DNA from: Providencia stuartii
GTDB taxonomy: Bacteria > Pseudomonadota > Gammaproteobacteria > Enterobacterales > Enterobacteriaceae
Length of the DNA: 64,000 nucleotides
Assembly: GCF_029277985.1 (NCBI RefSeq)
Contig: NZ_CP119546.1
Coordinates: forward strand, 3,224,001-3,288,000
Direction: 5' to 3'
Shown here: one piece after another, positions 30,194 through 39,918 of the stretch
Numbering within the stretch: position 1 is the stretch's first letter
Layout of the letters: the number at the start of each line of letters is the position of its first letter
Notes under the pieces: model-generated
Databases searched by the model: none
Told to the model about the DNA's origin: nothing
What the model saw: only the letters and a program-made list of their open reading frames with translations
Position numbers and translations under genes: made by a program

Positions 30194-31924
30194 ATGTCAG
30201 AGAAAGATACCCCAGATATGAGCGAATGCCTGCACGTTTCCTATTACCACCCTCAATGGGATGAAAAAGGAAAATGCCATTGGAAAGGGGTTGGGCTTCA
30301 ACACCAATCCCTTAATCCAGAAGCCAAATGCGTGGTTCCCCCAACCAAAATTATTCCAGTCATTTTTTTGCCTGGGGTGATGGGCAGTAATTTGAAAGCA
30401 ACCTCGGCTGGTAGTAATTTTTTAGAAGGTGATAAGATTTGGCGGGGGGATAACGAGATCGAAGTTTATGTGGACTGGGCTAAGCTAAAAGGTCAAGAAC
30501 GACGAGAATTGTTAAACCCTAAAACCACAACGGTCGATAATCGCGGAGTCATTAATTCGAACGTGTACTCGTTAATTACAGATGATGGCTTGGGGGATTG
30601 TGGAACACTCCTTCAACCGAGAAAAGAGCGAGGTTGGGGCGAAATTCTCAATTTTAGCTATGGGAATACATTGAGCGTGCTTCAAGGCGCATTGTTAGAT
30701 GATTGGCAAAAAGCCGCCAGACGGCGTGCTGATGGTAAAGATGGCATCAGCGGCAATCCGAAAGAGAATGGCATTGTGCGTCAGTTGTGCAATACCGTGT
30801 TCGGCACTGAAGATAAAAATGAAGATTGCTTAACCGAAAAAGAAGCCAGTCATTTTTTGAATTTTCTCTATCCTTTGCATGTGTTTGGGTATAACTGGTT
30901 GGAAGATAATGCCATTTCTGCTGCCAAGTTGGTGGAGTATATAGATAAAACCCTCCGATATTACCAAAGCCAAGATGGACACGGACATGGTCTTGCGATT
31001 GAAAAAGTGATTTTAGTCACTCATTCCATGGGAGGATTAGTGGCTCGTTATGCCATGAATCCGCCAGACGATGCCGAATTTAAAGGGTGTCAGGATAAGG
31101 TGTTAGGCGTTGTTCATGGCGTCATTCCGGATTTGGGGTCACCTGCCGCCTATCGCCGGATGAAAGTGGGTGGAAAACAAGAAGGATTGGCGGGCATTGT
31201 CATGGGCAAGTCTGCCGAAGAATTGATGCCGGTATTAGCCCGCGCCCCTGCGCCTTTACAGTTATTACCCGCGCCAAACTATACCAGTAATGCCCATGGA
31301 ATGGCGTGGTTTAGTGTTGAAAAAGGGAATGCTGATGGCAGTGATTTAGTCTTACCCCAAAAAGGCGACCCGTTTGGGGAGATTTATCTGAATAAAACCT
31401 TATGGTGGCGGTTGTATGAGTCTGACATCATTGATAAAGAGGAGTCCATTAGTCGGGAAAATTGGTTGGCTTATTTTAATTTAATGGAGAAACCGGTAAG
31501 AAAGTTTATTTCATCATTAAATGTTGCTGGTTATCACCCCAACACCTATGCGTTTTATGGGCATACAAAGCCTTCCGATGGCTCCGTGAAATGGCATGTC
31601 ACGTCAATTACGTACCCGAAAGATATGCATGACAGCGATAAAACAATCCCCAATAACTACCGTGAAGTGCCTTTGCCGTTTAACCGCTCCCGTCTTTATG
31701 AATTAAAAGCCTCAAATTCTGCGGGGGATGGTACGGTTCCTGTGGAATCCTTGAAAACAATCCAGCGTCAAAATGGGCAGTTGATTAAAAGCGTGTTGGC
31801 AACGGATGTCGACCATCAAGGGGCTTATGAAGTCAAAAACCTTGACGATATTCATCAACGTCCTGCATTGCGATTTACCCTGCGTGCTATCGCTAAAATG
31901 GTTCAAGAGGTGCCTGCATGTTGA
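30194..31924 (+). CDS. tle4: Tle4-like alpha/beta-hydrolase, candidate type VI secretion phospholipase effector (intact copy)
   Basis: A 576-residue predicted lipase without a signal peptide. The oxyanion region PVIFLPGVMGSNL (about 55-67) resembles LCAT/PGAP1-type lipases. The nucleophile elbow is THSMGGLVARYA (Ser278). The other catalytic residues fit Asp512 in SAGDGTVPVESL and His541 in DVDHQGAY. An AGGA box lies 8 bases before the ATG. It overlaps the immunity gene by 7 bases, the usual layout of a toxin that kills from the periplasm. No VgrG, PAAR or Hcp gene is in the window, so delivery machinery must lie elsewhere. The call of Tle4 rests mainly on the Tli4-like partner; another lipase class is possible. 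Confidence 0.75.
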   Translation: MSEKDTPDMSECLHVSYYHPQWDEKGKCHWKGVGLQHQSLNPEAKCVVPPTKIIPVIFLPGVMGSNLKATSAGSNFLEGDKIWRGDNEIEVYVDWAKLKGQERRELLNPKTTTVDNRGVINSNVYSLITDDGLGDCGTLLQPRKERGWGEILNFSYGNTLSVLQGALLDDWQKAARRRADGKDGISGNPKENGIVRQLCNTVFGTEDKNEDCLTEKEASHFLNFLYPLHVFGYNWLEDNAISAAKLVEYIDKTLRYYQSQDGHGHGLAIEKVILVTHSMGGLVARYAMNPPDDAEFKGCQDKVLGVVHGVIPDLGSPAAYRRMKVGGKQEGLAGIVMGKSAEELMPVLARAPAPLQLLPAPNYTSNAHGMAWFSVEKGNADGSDLVLPQKGDPFGEIYLNKTLWWRLYESDIIDKEESISRENWLAYFNLMEKPVRKFISSLNVAGYHPNTYAFYGHTKPSDGSVKWHVTSITYPKDMHDSDKTIPNNYREVPLPFNRSRLYELKASNSAGDGTVPVESLKTIQRQNGQLIKSVLATDVDHQGAYEVKNLDDIHQRPALRFTLRAIAKMVQEVPAC

Positions 31925-32988
31925 TGAAGACCGCGTTACGCGCAATCAGCTTTTCTTTAGGCGTGGTGTTTTTTATTCCAACGTTGTATGCAAATCCCAT
32001 TGTTAAAAAGGACGCTGTTATGGTTGAACCGTTATTTTCGAAAACAAAACCGCAATGTGTGGGAATTTATGTGGTGGATGTTCCTGAGTCTTTTAATAAT
32101 GGCACGCATAAAGCCACGTACGATGATTTTGATATTGAAAGCCAATTTATTTACCCGCCGGCATTCAAGCAACGTATTGCATTACGTGAAGAAGCGCTTA
32201 GGAATCAAAAAACCAGTCAGAAAAATGCCCCTGCATTGAAAGAAGTTATTCAGCTTCCCGACAATCAAGGGGTCATCTTTGATAGAAATATTTCGGGGCA
32301 AGATGATTTAGGTCGGGTATTAGAAGCCCATGTGTACCTCAATCATATCGCTTTTATTATTACAACTGAAATACTTGACCTTTCATCGGATAAATATACA
32401 GAAAGGAAGAAAATATATATTAATGCAGGGTTTACAGAAGCTGAAATGAATGACAAACCAACTAAATTAGCGGCAATGCGTTCGTTGATTTCGCGATTAA
32501 GCGGTCGGTTAGATCATGATATTCCAACCGATAAAGGGTGGTGTATTCCTAATGGATTTATTGCGGATGACGGTAGAGAGCACAAAGTTGTTGTGGGGCT
32601 TAGCTATGAAAATGACGATTTACTCTTTGGTATCAATACGAATAATGCAATGATTGCCGACGGGGATACCTTTTTTGGTCGAAGTGATGCAATTGACGAT
32701 GCTTTAAAAGCGTCAAGTATGAAAACCTTAAAAAAATATGCGTCTATGGCGAATGGTATTCCATTTGAAGCATGGCTTTTTGATGGCACTCAAAATTATG
32801 AACAGAAAACGTTAAAGGTCTACGACTTTACTCTTTATGCTAATGAAGCTGTTGCAACAGTGTGGAAGCCGTTAATCAAGTTAGGTCTTAATAGCAAGTA
32901 TAAACAAACTCGCTATAGCGAAGCTCAAATGGTCGAAATTTGGGATCGGATTATAGGCTCTCTACGTTATAAACCGAATGCGTTTTAA
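31918..32988 (+). CDS. tli4: Tli4-like immunity protein (copy 2, partner of the intact lipase)
   Basis: A 356-residue periplasmic protein with a signal peptide ending near LYANP. The start overlaps the lipase stop (ATGTTGA), giving translational coupling, so immunity is made with the toxin. The variable window (residues 123-182, bases 32284-32463) differs strongly from copies 1 and 3, while the scaffold around it is almost identical. It should bind and block the lipase encoded just upstream; the window is a good candidate for the specificity surface. Confidence 0.78.
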   Translation: MLMKTALRAISFSLGVVFFIPTLYANPIVKKDAVMVEPLFSKTKPQCVGIYVVDVPESFNNGTHKATYDDFDIESQFIYPPAFKQRIALREEALRNQKTSQKNAPALKEVIQLPDNQGVIFDRNISGQDDLGRVLEAHVYLNHIAFIITTEILDLSSDKYTERKKIYINAGFTEAEMNDKPTKLAAMRSLISRLSGRLDHDIPTDKGWCIPNGFIADDGREHKVVVGLSYENDDLLFGINTNNAMIADGDTFFGRSDAIDDALKASSMKTLKKYASMANGIPFEAWLFDGTQNYEQKTLKVYDFTLYANEAVATVWKPLIKLGLNSKYKQTRYSEAQMVEIWDRIIGSLRYKPNAF

Positions 32989-33251
32989 TGTTTTTCTGTG
33001 CGCAATGATTGTCTCGTTATCGCTCATATTTAACATAAATATGCTTGCATGCCCTACTACTGTAGCTCCAATTGAGTAATGTCACTTTTTGCGGCATAAA
33101 GGAGTAAACCTTTTGCCGCGATAAGGGCATTCAAAATCACCTGTTTGACATAATAGATCTTATCGGTGCCGAAAAATTGGACATCTCAGGTGAAGCCTTA
33201 AGCTAGATTTCTCTACTTTTTTATTAAGGAAAATTCGAGAGGATTAGCGTC
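32989..33251 (+). repeat. Repeated inter-module spacer, copy B
   Basis: Near-identical to 29927-30193, apart from small indels and a more diverged last 50 bases. It shows that the third module arose by tandem duplication of a unit of about 3.06 kb. Confidence 0.85.
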
Positions 33252-34010
33252 ATGTCAGAGAAAGATACCCCAGAAGCCGACGAATACCAATACGTTTCCT
33301 ATTACCCTCTAAATGGAATGAAAAGGGAAAAACCTGCGCCTTTACAGTTATTACCTGCGCCAAACTATACCAGTAATGCCCATGGAATGGCGTGGTTTAG
33401 TGTTGAAAAAGGGAATGCTGATGGCAGTGATTTAGTCTTACCCCAAAAAGGCGACCCGTTTGGGGAGATTTATCTGAATAAAACCTTATGGTGGCGGTTG
33501 TATGAGTCTGACATCATTGATAAAGAGGAAGCGGTTAGCCAAAATAATTGGGAAGAGTATGTTATTTTAATGAGAAAAAAAGTCCGAAGTTTTATTTCAT
33601 CATTAAATGTTGCTGGTTATCACCCCAACACCTATGCGTTTTATGGGCATACAAAGCCTTCCGATGGCTCCGTCAAGTGGCATATCACGTCAATTACGTA
33701 CCCGAAAGATATGCATGACAGCGATAAAACAATTCCCAATAACTACCGTGAAGTGCCTTTACCGTTTAACCGCTCCCGTCTTTATGAGTTAAAAGCCTCA
33801 AATTCTGCGGGGGATGGTACGGTTCCTGTGGAATCCTTGAAAACAATCCAGCGACAAAACGGGCAGTTGATTAAAAGTGTGTTAGCCACGAATGTTGACC
33901 ATCAAGGTGCGTATGAAGTCAAAAACCTTGACGATATTCATCAACGTCCTGCATTGCAATTTACCCTGCGTGCTATCGCTAAAATGGTTCAAGAGGTGCC
34001 TGCATGTTGA
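33252..34010 (+). pseudogene. Internally deleted Tle4-like lipase (copy 3), nucleophile lost
   Basis: An open frame of 252 codons that fuses the first 27 or so residues of the lipase to the part from about residue 352 onward, with about 324 codons gone. The region with the oxyanion loop and Ser278 is deleted, while Asp and His remain, so it cannot be a working lipase. Small indels put the N-terminal stretch after YVSYY in a different frame from the intact gene, and the junction restores it. The C-terminal 225 residues differ from the intact copy at 3 of 204 positions outside a 21-residue window and 11 of 21 inside. It may serve as a silent cassette, or only keep immunity copy 3 translated. 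Confidence 0.85.
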
Positions 34011-35074
34011 TGAAGACCGCGTTGCGCGCAATCTGCTTTTCTTTAGGCGTGGTGTTTTTTATTCCAACGTTGTATGCAAATCCCATTGTTAAAAAGGACG
34101 CTGTTATGGTTGAACCGTTATTTTCGGAAACAAAACCGCAATGTGCGGGAATTTATGTGGTGGATGTTCCGGCGTCTTTTAATAATGGCACGCATAAAGC
34201 CACGTATGATGATTTTGATATTGAAAGCCAATTTATTTACCCGCCTGCATTTAAACAGCGTATTGCATTACGTGAAGAAGCGCTTAGGAATCAAAAAACC
34301 AGTCAGAAAAATGCCCCTGCGTTGAAAGAAGTTATTCAGCTTCCCGACAATCAAGGGGTCATCTTTGATAAAAACCAAAGTGGTTCAGATGATATATATC
34401 GTCAATTAGAGGCTCATGTATATCTTAATCAAATCGCTTTTATTATTACTTCAGACTTTAGAGATTTTTCGGATAAAAAGCATGAAGAGCGAAAAAAACA
34501 ATATTTAGCTAGAGGTTTTACTGAGGCGGAATCAAATCAGAAACCCTCTAAATTAGCGGCAATGCGTTCGTTGATTTCGCGATTAAGTGGGCGGTTAGAT
34601 CATGATATTCCAACCGATAAAGGATGGTGTATTCCTAATGGATTTATTGCGGATGACGGTAGAGAGCACAAAGTTGTTGTGGGGCTTAGCTATGAAAATG
34701 ACGATTTACTCTTTGGTATCAATACGAATAATGCAATGATTACCGACGGGGATACCTTTTTTGGTCGAAGTGATGCAATTGACGATGCTTTAAAAGCGTC
34801 AAGTATGAAAACCTTAAAAAAATATGCGTCTATGGTAAATGGTATTCCATTTGAAGCATGGCTTTTTGATGGCACTCAAAATTATGAACAGAAAACGTTA
34901 AAGGTCTACGACTTTACTCTTTATGCTAATGAAGCTGTTGCAACAGTGTGGAAGCCGTTAATCAAGTTAGGTCTTAATAGCAAGTATAAACAAACTCGCT
35001 ATAGCGAAGCTCAAATGGTCGAAATTTGGGATCGGATTATAGGTTCTCTACGTTATAAACTGAATGCATTTTAA
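34004..35074 (+). CDS. tli4: Tli4-like immunity protein (copy 3)
   Basis: A 356-residue protein with the same signal peptide and scaffold as copies 1 and 2 and its own variable window (bases 34370-34549). It overlaps the stop codon of the deleted lipase by 7 bases, so coupling is kept even though the toxin is dead. It probably protects against a lipase variant that this strain no longer makes in full. The scaffold differs from the other copies at only a few positions, such as SETKPQ, ITDGD and RYKLNAF. Confidence 0.75.
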   Translation: MLMKTALRAICFSLGVVFFIPTLYANPIVKKDAVMVEPLFSETKPQCAGIYVVDVPASFNNGTHKATYDDFDIESQFIYPPAFKQRIALREEALRNQKTSQKNAPALKEVIQLPDNQGVIFDKNQSGSDDIYRQLEAHVYLNQIAFIITSDFRDFSDKKHEERKKQYLARGFTEAESNQKPSKLAAMRSLISRLSGRLDHDIPTDKGWCIPNGFIADDGREHKVVVGLSYENDDLLFGINTNNAMITDGDTFFGRSDAIDDALKASSMKTLKKYASMVNGIPFEAWLFDGTQNYEQKTLKVYDFTLYANEAVATVWKPLIKLGLNSKYKQTRYSEAQMVEIWDRIIGSLRYKLNAF

Positions 35075-35228
35075 TTCACGCTAGAGCGGTAATCCTGTTG
35101 TTAGCGCTCAGATTTTACATAATCGTGCTTATAATAACCGATGACGTCATTTTAATTATCCTAATTCAGAAATAGATAATTTACCTTAAGTGTACGATAC
35201 TGTTTTTTATTTTTAATGGACAGGAATC

Positions 35229-35741
35229 GTGTATGAGAGGGTTTACTTTACTTTTTTTATTCTTCCACTCTTTATTTTAGGATGTTCTCCTGACGAGAAA
35301 CCTAAAGAGAACATTGCCTATGTGGGCGCGAACTTATTGGGGTATAACCATGTCGCAGACACGAATATCAATTGGTTTTCGGTTAATGGTTATCGGGGAC
35401 GTACCGAAGGATTTACTTGCTGTGTAATGTTACCTGAAATATGGCAACCCAATATGCAGGTCAATGTGAAATGGAAGGTGAATCCTGACCCGTTTCCTAA
35501 AGATATGCCAAGAGTTGCAGATCCTGCATTTAAAGATTTTATAAAAAAACAAGAAGCCAATTACCGACAATATCAGACTACCGTGACTATCCCGGAATAT
35601 CAGGATTCCTGTGGATTGCAAGTCCACTTCTTACCATGCCAACAAGTGAAAGTCATCGCGACGTGTCATGGTATTGAGCACCCAGACCACCCAATTAAAG
35701 CCCCCTTTGACCAACCGGAGCCTGCGCAATATCCTCAATAA
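35229..35741 (+). CDS. DUF3304-like lipoprotein
   Basis: A 170-residue lipoprotein. It starts at a GTG with AGGA just upstream. The signal peptide ends in the lipobox FILGC (lipid-modified Cys19). The body has the pattern I associate with DUF3304: NYNH-like GYNHVADTNINWFSVNGYRG, TCCVMLPEIWQPNMQVNVKW and LQVHFLPCQQVKVIA. Proteins of this type are often found near type VI secretion lipase effectors and may be immunity proteins; that is from memory and not proven. Its presumed partner gene downstream is only a remnant. Confidence 0.72.
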   Translation: MYERVYFTFFILPLFILGCSPDEKPKENIAYVGANLLGYNHVADTNINWFSVNGYRGRTEGFTCCVMLPEIWQPNMQVNVKWKVNPDPFPKDMPRVADPAFKDFIKKQEANYRQYQTTVTIPEYQDSCGLQVHFLPCQQVKVIATCHGIEHPDHPIKAPFDQPEPAQYPQ

Positions 35742-35914
35742 TTATCGTCCCTAAAAAAGACCAAATTTCCACGCAAGGTGATCCTTGCTGGGTTCCCCCT
35801 GAATTTCCGCTTGATGGACGGTTAAAACTGACAAAAGAGCAGTTAACTAAGAATATTGAAAAAATAGGACGAGACGAATTTGAACATCGGAGTCGCTGCT
35901 ACCTGCGATCACCG
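35742..35914 (+). pseudogene. Unidentified gene remnant after the DUF3304-like gene
   Basis: An open stretch without a start codon follows the lipoprotein gene directly. It reads IIVPKKDQISTQGDPCWVPP and continues with EQLTKNIEKIGRDEFEHRSR. It then runs into the plasmid-like fragment. It looks like the front part of a lost gene, perhaps an effector paired with the DUF3304-like protein, but I could not assign a family. Confidence 0.4.
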
Positions 35915-36449
<535 letters not shown>

Positions 36450-36450
<1 letters not shown>

Positions 36451-37622
36451 TATCTCGGGCTTTCTAAGCAATTGGATATGGTATCAGTCAGTTTGCGCCA
36501 TCCCCATTCAATTGGGCCTTGCGTGAAAAAGTGTAACCAATAATAAGAAAACAGTAAGTTGATTAGCCATATTGGCACAATAAACGCTAATAACTCGAGT
36601 CGAGAAAACTTATTAAAGTAACCCAAATGATAAAAAATCGTTGTACAAATAAGGGTCTGCAATAAATAATTACTTAATGCCATACGCCCTGTACATTGCA
36701 ACATCTTAGCAATGACACACGTTTTTATACTTTCCCAGAAACCATAAACTAGAGCAATATACCCTAGTGATTGTAGCGGGATCATCAATTCATTAATAAT
36801 ATAGCCAACAATCGAGGTAGCAAAATACCCCCAACCAAATTGACTTTGTAGATAAAGTGACAAAATTTGCACCAACAAAGCCGGTGTGATCAATAAAATG
36901 GCCATACGTCGATAATGCTGCGAACTAAATTGCCCACATAACCATCCATTACGGATTAATAAAAACCCTGTTATCATTAATCCAAGTAACTGCCAACCAT
37001 ATTGAATAAATAGCATTTCGACCATGTTGAGTACAGATTGTGCTCGATATAGCAGGCTAACACTTCCCCCCGTTGTTTTTTGTAAAAATTCAGAGAGTGC
37101 TTGTTCTTCAGACACATGCCAGAAGTTATCTGCATCGACCGAAATACCAAGGAAAAATAAAATAATGAGCCCAATGACATAAATAAAACAGGCAAATTTT
37201 AACAAATATTGCTGTGTATACTGCTCAAAAATAAATAATGCCATTACTCCCGTAATCGCGTAAGCGAGTAAAATATCACCATCCCAAAGCCCTACACCGT
37301 GAATCACGCCTAAAATCGCTAAGATCGCTAAACGGCACATATTCCACCGATAGCCTTTACGATGTAAAAGTGCCAAAGTTGCACCAAATAAAATCGAAAA
37401 AATAGCTAAAAACTTGCCTTGGAAAAAGAGATTAAAGACGCCCCAGACGAGGATGTCTGGTTGGCTTACCGATTGAGAATACACAGGATTCATATAGGCC
37501 ATTTGCGGCAAAGCAAATCCAAAAATATTCATTAATAGAATACCTAAGATTGCAATGCCGCGCGTTGCATCAAGCCTATCAATGCGCCTTTGTTGGGATT
37601 CAGGCGATGCCATGACAGCCAT
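36450..37622 (-). CDS. yeiB: DUF418 family membrane protein YeiB
   Basis: A 390-residue inner-membrane protein with about ten helices, close to E. coli YeiB (385). The N-terminal RIDRLDATRGIAILGILLMN and C-terminal FTQGPIEWGWRKLT segments are DUF418 hallmarks. The function is unknown; the family is distantly related to acyltransferase-like membrane proteins. It lies 6 bases after folE on the same strand, as in E. coli, and is probably co-transcribed. Its 3' end is the right border of the accessory island. Confidence 0.93.
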
Positions 37623-37628
37623 AATACA

Positions 37629-38288
37629 TTACTGATGGCGTACTGCGCGCAAAAACTCTTGGCGCGTATTTTGACTTGATTTAAATAGCCCACCTAAAGA
37701 AGTCGTCGTCGTTGCGCTGGTTGCATCACGAATACCGCGAGCTTTGACACAGTAGTGTACCGCATCAATTGATACCGCAACATTATTTGTTCCAAGTAAT
37801 GTCTGTAGCGCAACTAAAATTTGCTGAGTCAAACGTTCTTGAACTTGAGGACGTTGAGAAAAGAACTGAACAATTCTATTGATCTTCGAAAGACCTATCA
37901 CTTTATCTTTTGGAATATAAGCAACCGTCGCTTTTCCATCAATAGTGACAAAGTGATGCTCACATGTACTCGTTAATGTAATATCACGTACAGTCACCAT
38001 TTCGTCGACATTCATTTTATTTTCAATGACGGTGATTTTTGGGAAGTTCGCGTAATCTAGACCTGAAAAAATCTCATCAACATACATTTTAGCAATACGT
38101 TTTGGGGTATCTGCTAAGCTGTCATCGGTTAGGTCTAAATTCAGTAACTTCATGATCTCTGCCATATGCCCTTCAATTAGCTGCTTACGCTCTTGCCCAG
38201 ATTTAGGTTGGATGCGTAACGGCGTTTCAAGCCCTCTCGCTGCCAGAGCAGCATGAACCAATTCGGCTTCTTTACTCAGAGATGACAT
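37629..38288 (-). CDS. folE: GTP cyclohydrolase I
   Basis: FolE converts GTP to 7,8-dihydroneopterin triphosphate, the first step toward folate and other pterins. The product from 38288 is 219 residues. Zinc and active-site residues are visible in [17 protein letters not shown] and [16 protein letters not shown]. The start is set by GGAG about 7 bases before this ATG; a GTG at 38300 overlaps that ribosome binding site and is rejected. Confidence 0.98.
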   Translation of the reverse strand: MSSLSKEAELVHAALAARGLETPLRIQPKSGQERKQLIEGHMAEIMKLLNLDLTDDSLADTPKRIAKMYVDEIFSGLDYANFPKITVIENKMNVDEMVTVRDITLTSTCEHHFVTIDGKATVAYIPKDKVIGLSKINRIVQFFSQRPQVQERLTQQILVALQTLLGTNNVAVSIDAVHYCVKARGIRDATSATTTTSLGGLFKSSQNTRQEFLRAVRHQ

Positions 38289-38501
38289 TAGATTCTCCAC
38301 AAACGATATAACGATTTTTTATAAAAACGCAGGTGTGCGCCGTACTCTAAAACAGCATGTATCGATAATCCAGCATTACCGCCATGGTTCATATGAAATA
38401 TTTGCATGAACCAATATTTATTTCATCATGATACACCGTCGAATTCTTTAGCGGCTATATTATTATTTCTCTAATAAATAACATATTTACCGCTATAGTC
38501 T

Positions 38502-39671
38502 TTATCTAGAACGGCGATAGACTAACCCACCGGCAATACACAAAGCCATAAATGCGGTATACAGTGCAGGTTCCAGTTTTCCTGTTAGAAAAGTAGAAAT
38601 GAAGGACAGTGTTGGGCCCACTAATTGACCTATGGCATAAAAAGTAGTGAGTAATCCAGCCATAAAGCGATTATGTTCGGGGGCTAATTCACGACCTAAT
38701 TGCATTGATAGCTGTACAGCACACATAAAGCCACCACCAATCAATATCGCGGCCATCACTAATCCCGAAATACCTGAAATCACTTCCGCAATGAGAATGC
38801 CAACCCCTTGTAACCATAACGTGATGGCTAAACGATTTTGCGTTGTAGATACCGTCCTTAATAGCATGGCGATAAGAATACCAAGTACAGCTGACGCACC
38901 AAAAACGGGCCAAACAAACTGGGCAAATAGGCTATCAGGAAAGCGCTGGGAAGCCATTTGTGACAAAAAGGTCGCAGGTAATATATAGCCAAATCCAGCT
39001 AATCCATAACTCCATACCAAGCGCTTAATTTCCGGCGTAAGATGCAGCTTTTTCACGTCTCCTGCTGGACGATGCCATTGACCCGTTCGAGGAATATAAC
39101 GACTGATATACAAGCTAAAAATAAGGGCCAACACACCATAAATCAACCAACCTTGGCTGGCAGATAATTGCCAATCTTGAATCGCAACGGCGAACATACC
39201 GCTAATAAATATGCCTGCTCCTGTCCCCGCAAACACCGCGACACTTAACGCTGGGCGATTTAACCTCGCTAAATTTTCATTTGCCCAAGCAACGACCAAC
39301 ACTAATGACATGCCACTCGCCCAGCCAATAACAAAACGCGCGAGACTATGAAGTATGACATCACCAAGAAGTGATGATATTAATGTGATCGCAACTGCTC
39401 CCCATATCCCCAACCACATACGGACTTCAATATGCTGACGAGCTCGCATCGCATCAAATGAACCCAATAAATATCCTAGATAATTAAATGCAGCAACGAC
39501 ACTGGCGGTAGAGAGGGTTAGCTGATGCTCTTCAATCATTAACGGAACTTGAGGCGTGAGCGTAAAACGCCCTATTCCCATCACGACAATTAATGAAAGA
39601 AATCCGCTAAAAGCAATATGAAAAGCACTAGCGCTACGGCTTGAATGGGGATGTTTCTGCGCTACAGCCAT
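38502..39671 (-). CDS. YbfB/YjiJ family MFS transporter
   Basis: A 389-residue, 12-helix transporter. The first helix has GFLSLIVVMGIGRFTLTPQVPLM, typical of the YbfB/YjiJ group, followed by AAFNYLGYLLGSFDA and VAWANENLARLNRPAL. E. coli YjiJ (392 residues) is the nearest relative I can name. The substrate is unknown. It stands alone between folE and moeA with gaps of about 210 and 250 bases. Confidence 0.85.
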   Translation of the reverse strand: MAVAQKHPHSSRSASAFHIAFSGFLSLIVVMGIGRFTLTPQVPLMIEEHQLTLSTASVVAAFNYLGYLLGSFDAMRARQHIEVRMWLGIWGAVAITLISSLLGDVILHSLARFVIGWASGMSLVLVVAWANENLARLNRPALSVAVFAGTGAGIFISGMFAVAIQDWQLSASQGWLIYGVLALIFSLYISRYIPRTGQWHRPAGDVKKLHLTPEIKRLVWSYGLAGFGYILPATFLSQMASQRFPDSLFAQFVWPVFGASAVLGILIAMLLRTVSTTQNRLAITLWLQGVGILIAEVISGISGLVMAAILIGGGFMCAVQLSMQLGRELAPEHNRFMAGLLTTFYAIGQLVGPTLSFISTFLTGKLEPALYTAFMALCIAGGLVYRRSR

Positions 39672-39918
39672 AAAATCCTTTGTTTCATCTCAAATGCAAT
39701 AATTAATTTGATTACTGGTTTAACATAGCATTCACAAAAAAACAATTTTGTTTATGCCTAATAGCAGACTGTTTTCTGTGTGGTTTTTCCTACGAAATCC
39801 AATCAAAAGCTATTCTGAATCAATTTCTATTCATTCACCCATCGCAATATCTCTGCCATAATAAGCAGTACGACAGTATTTTAAGCCTCAATGGCAAAGC
39901 AGAAATATAGGGGTAATA

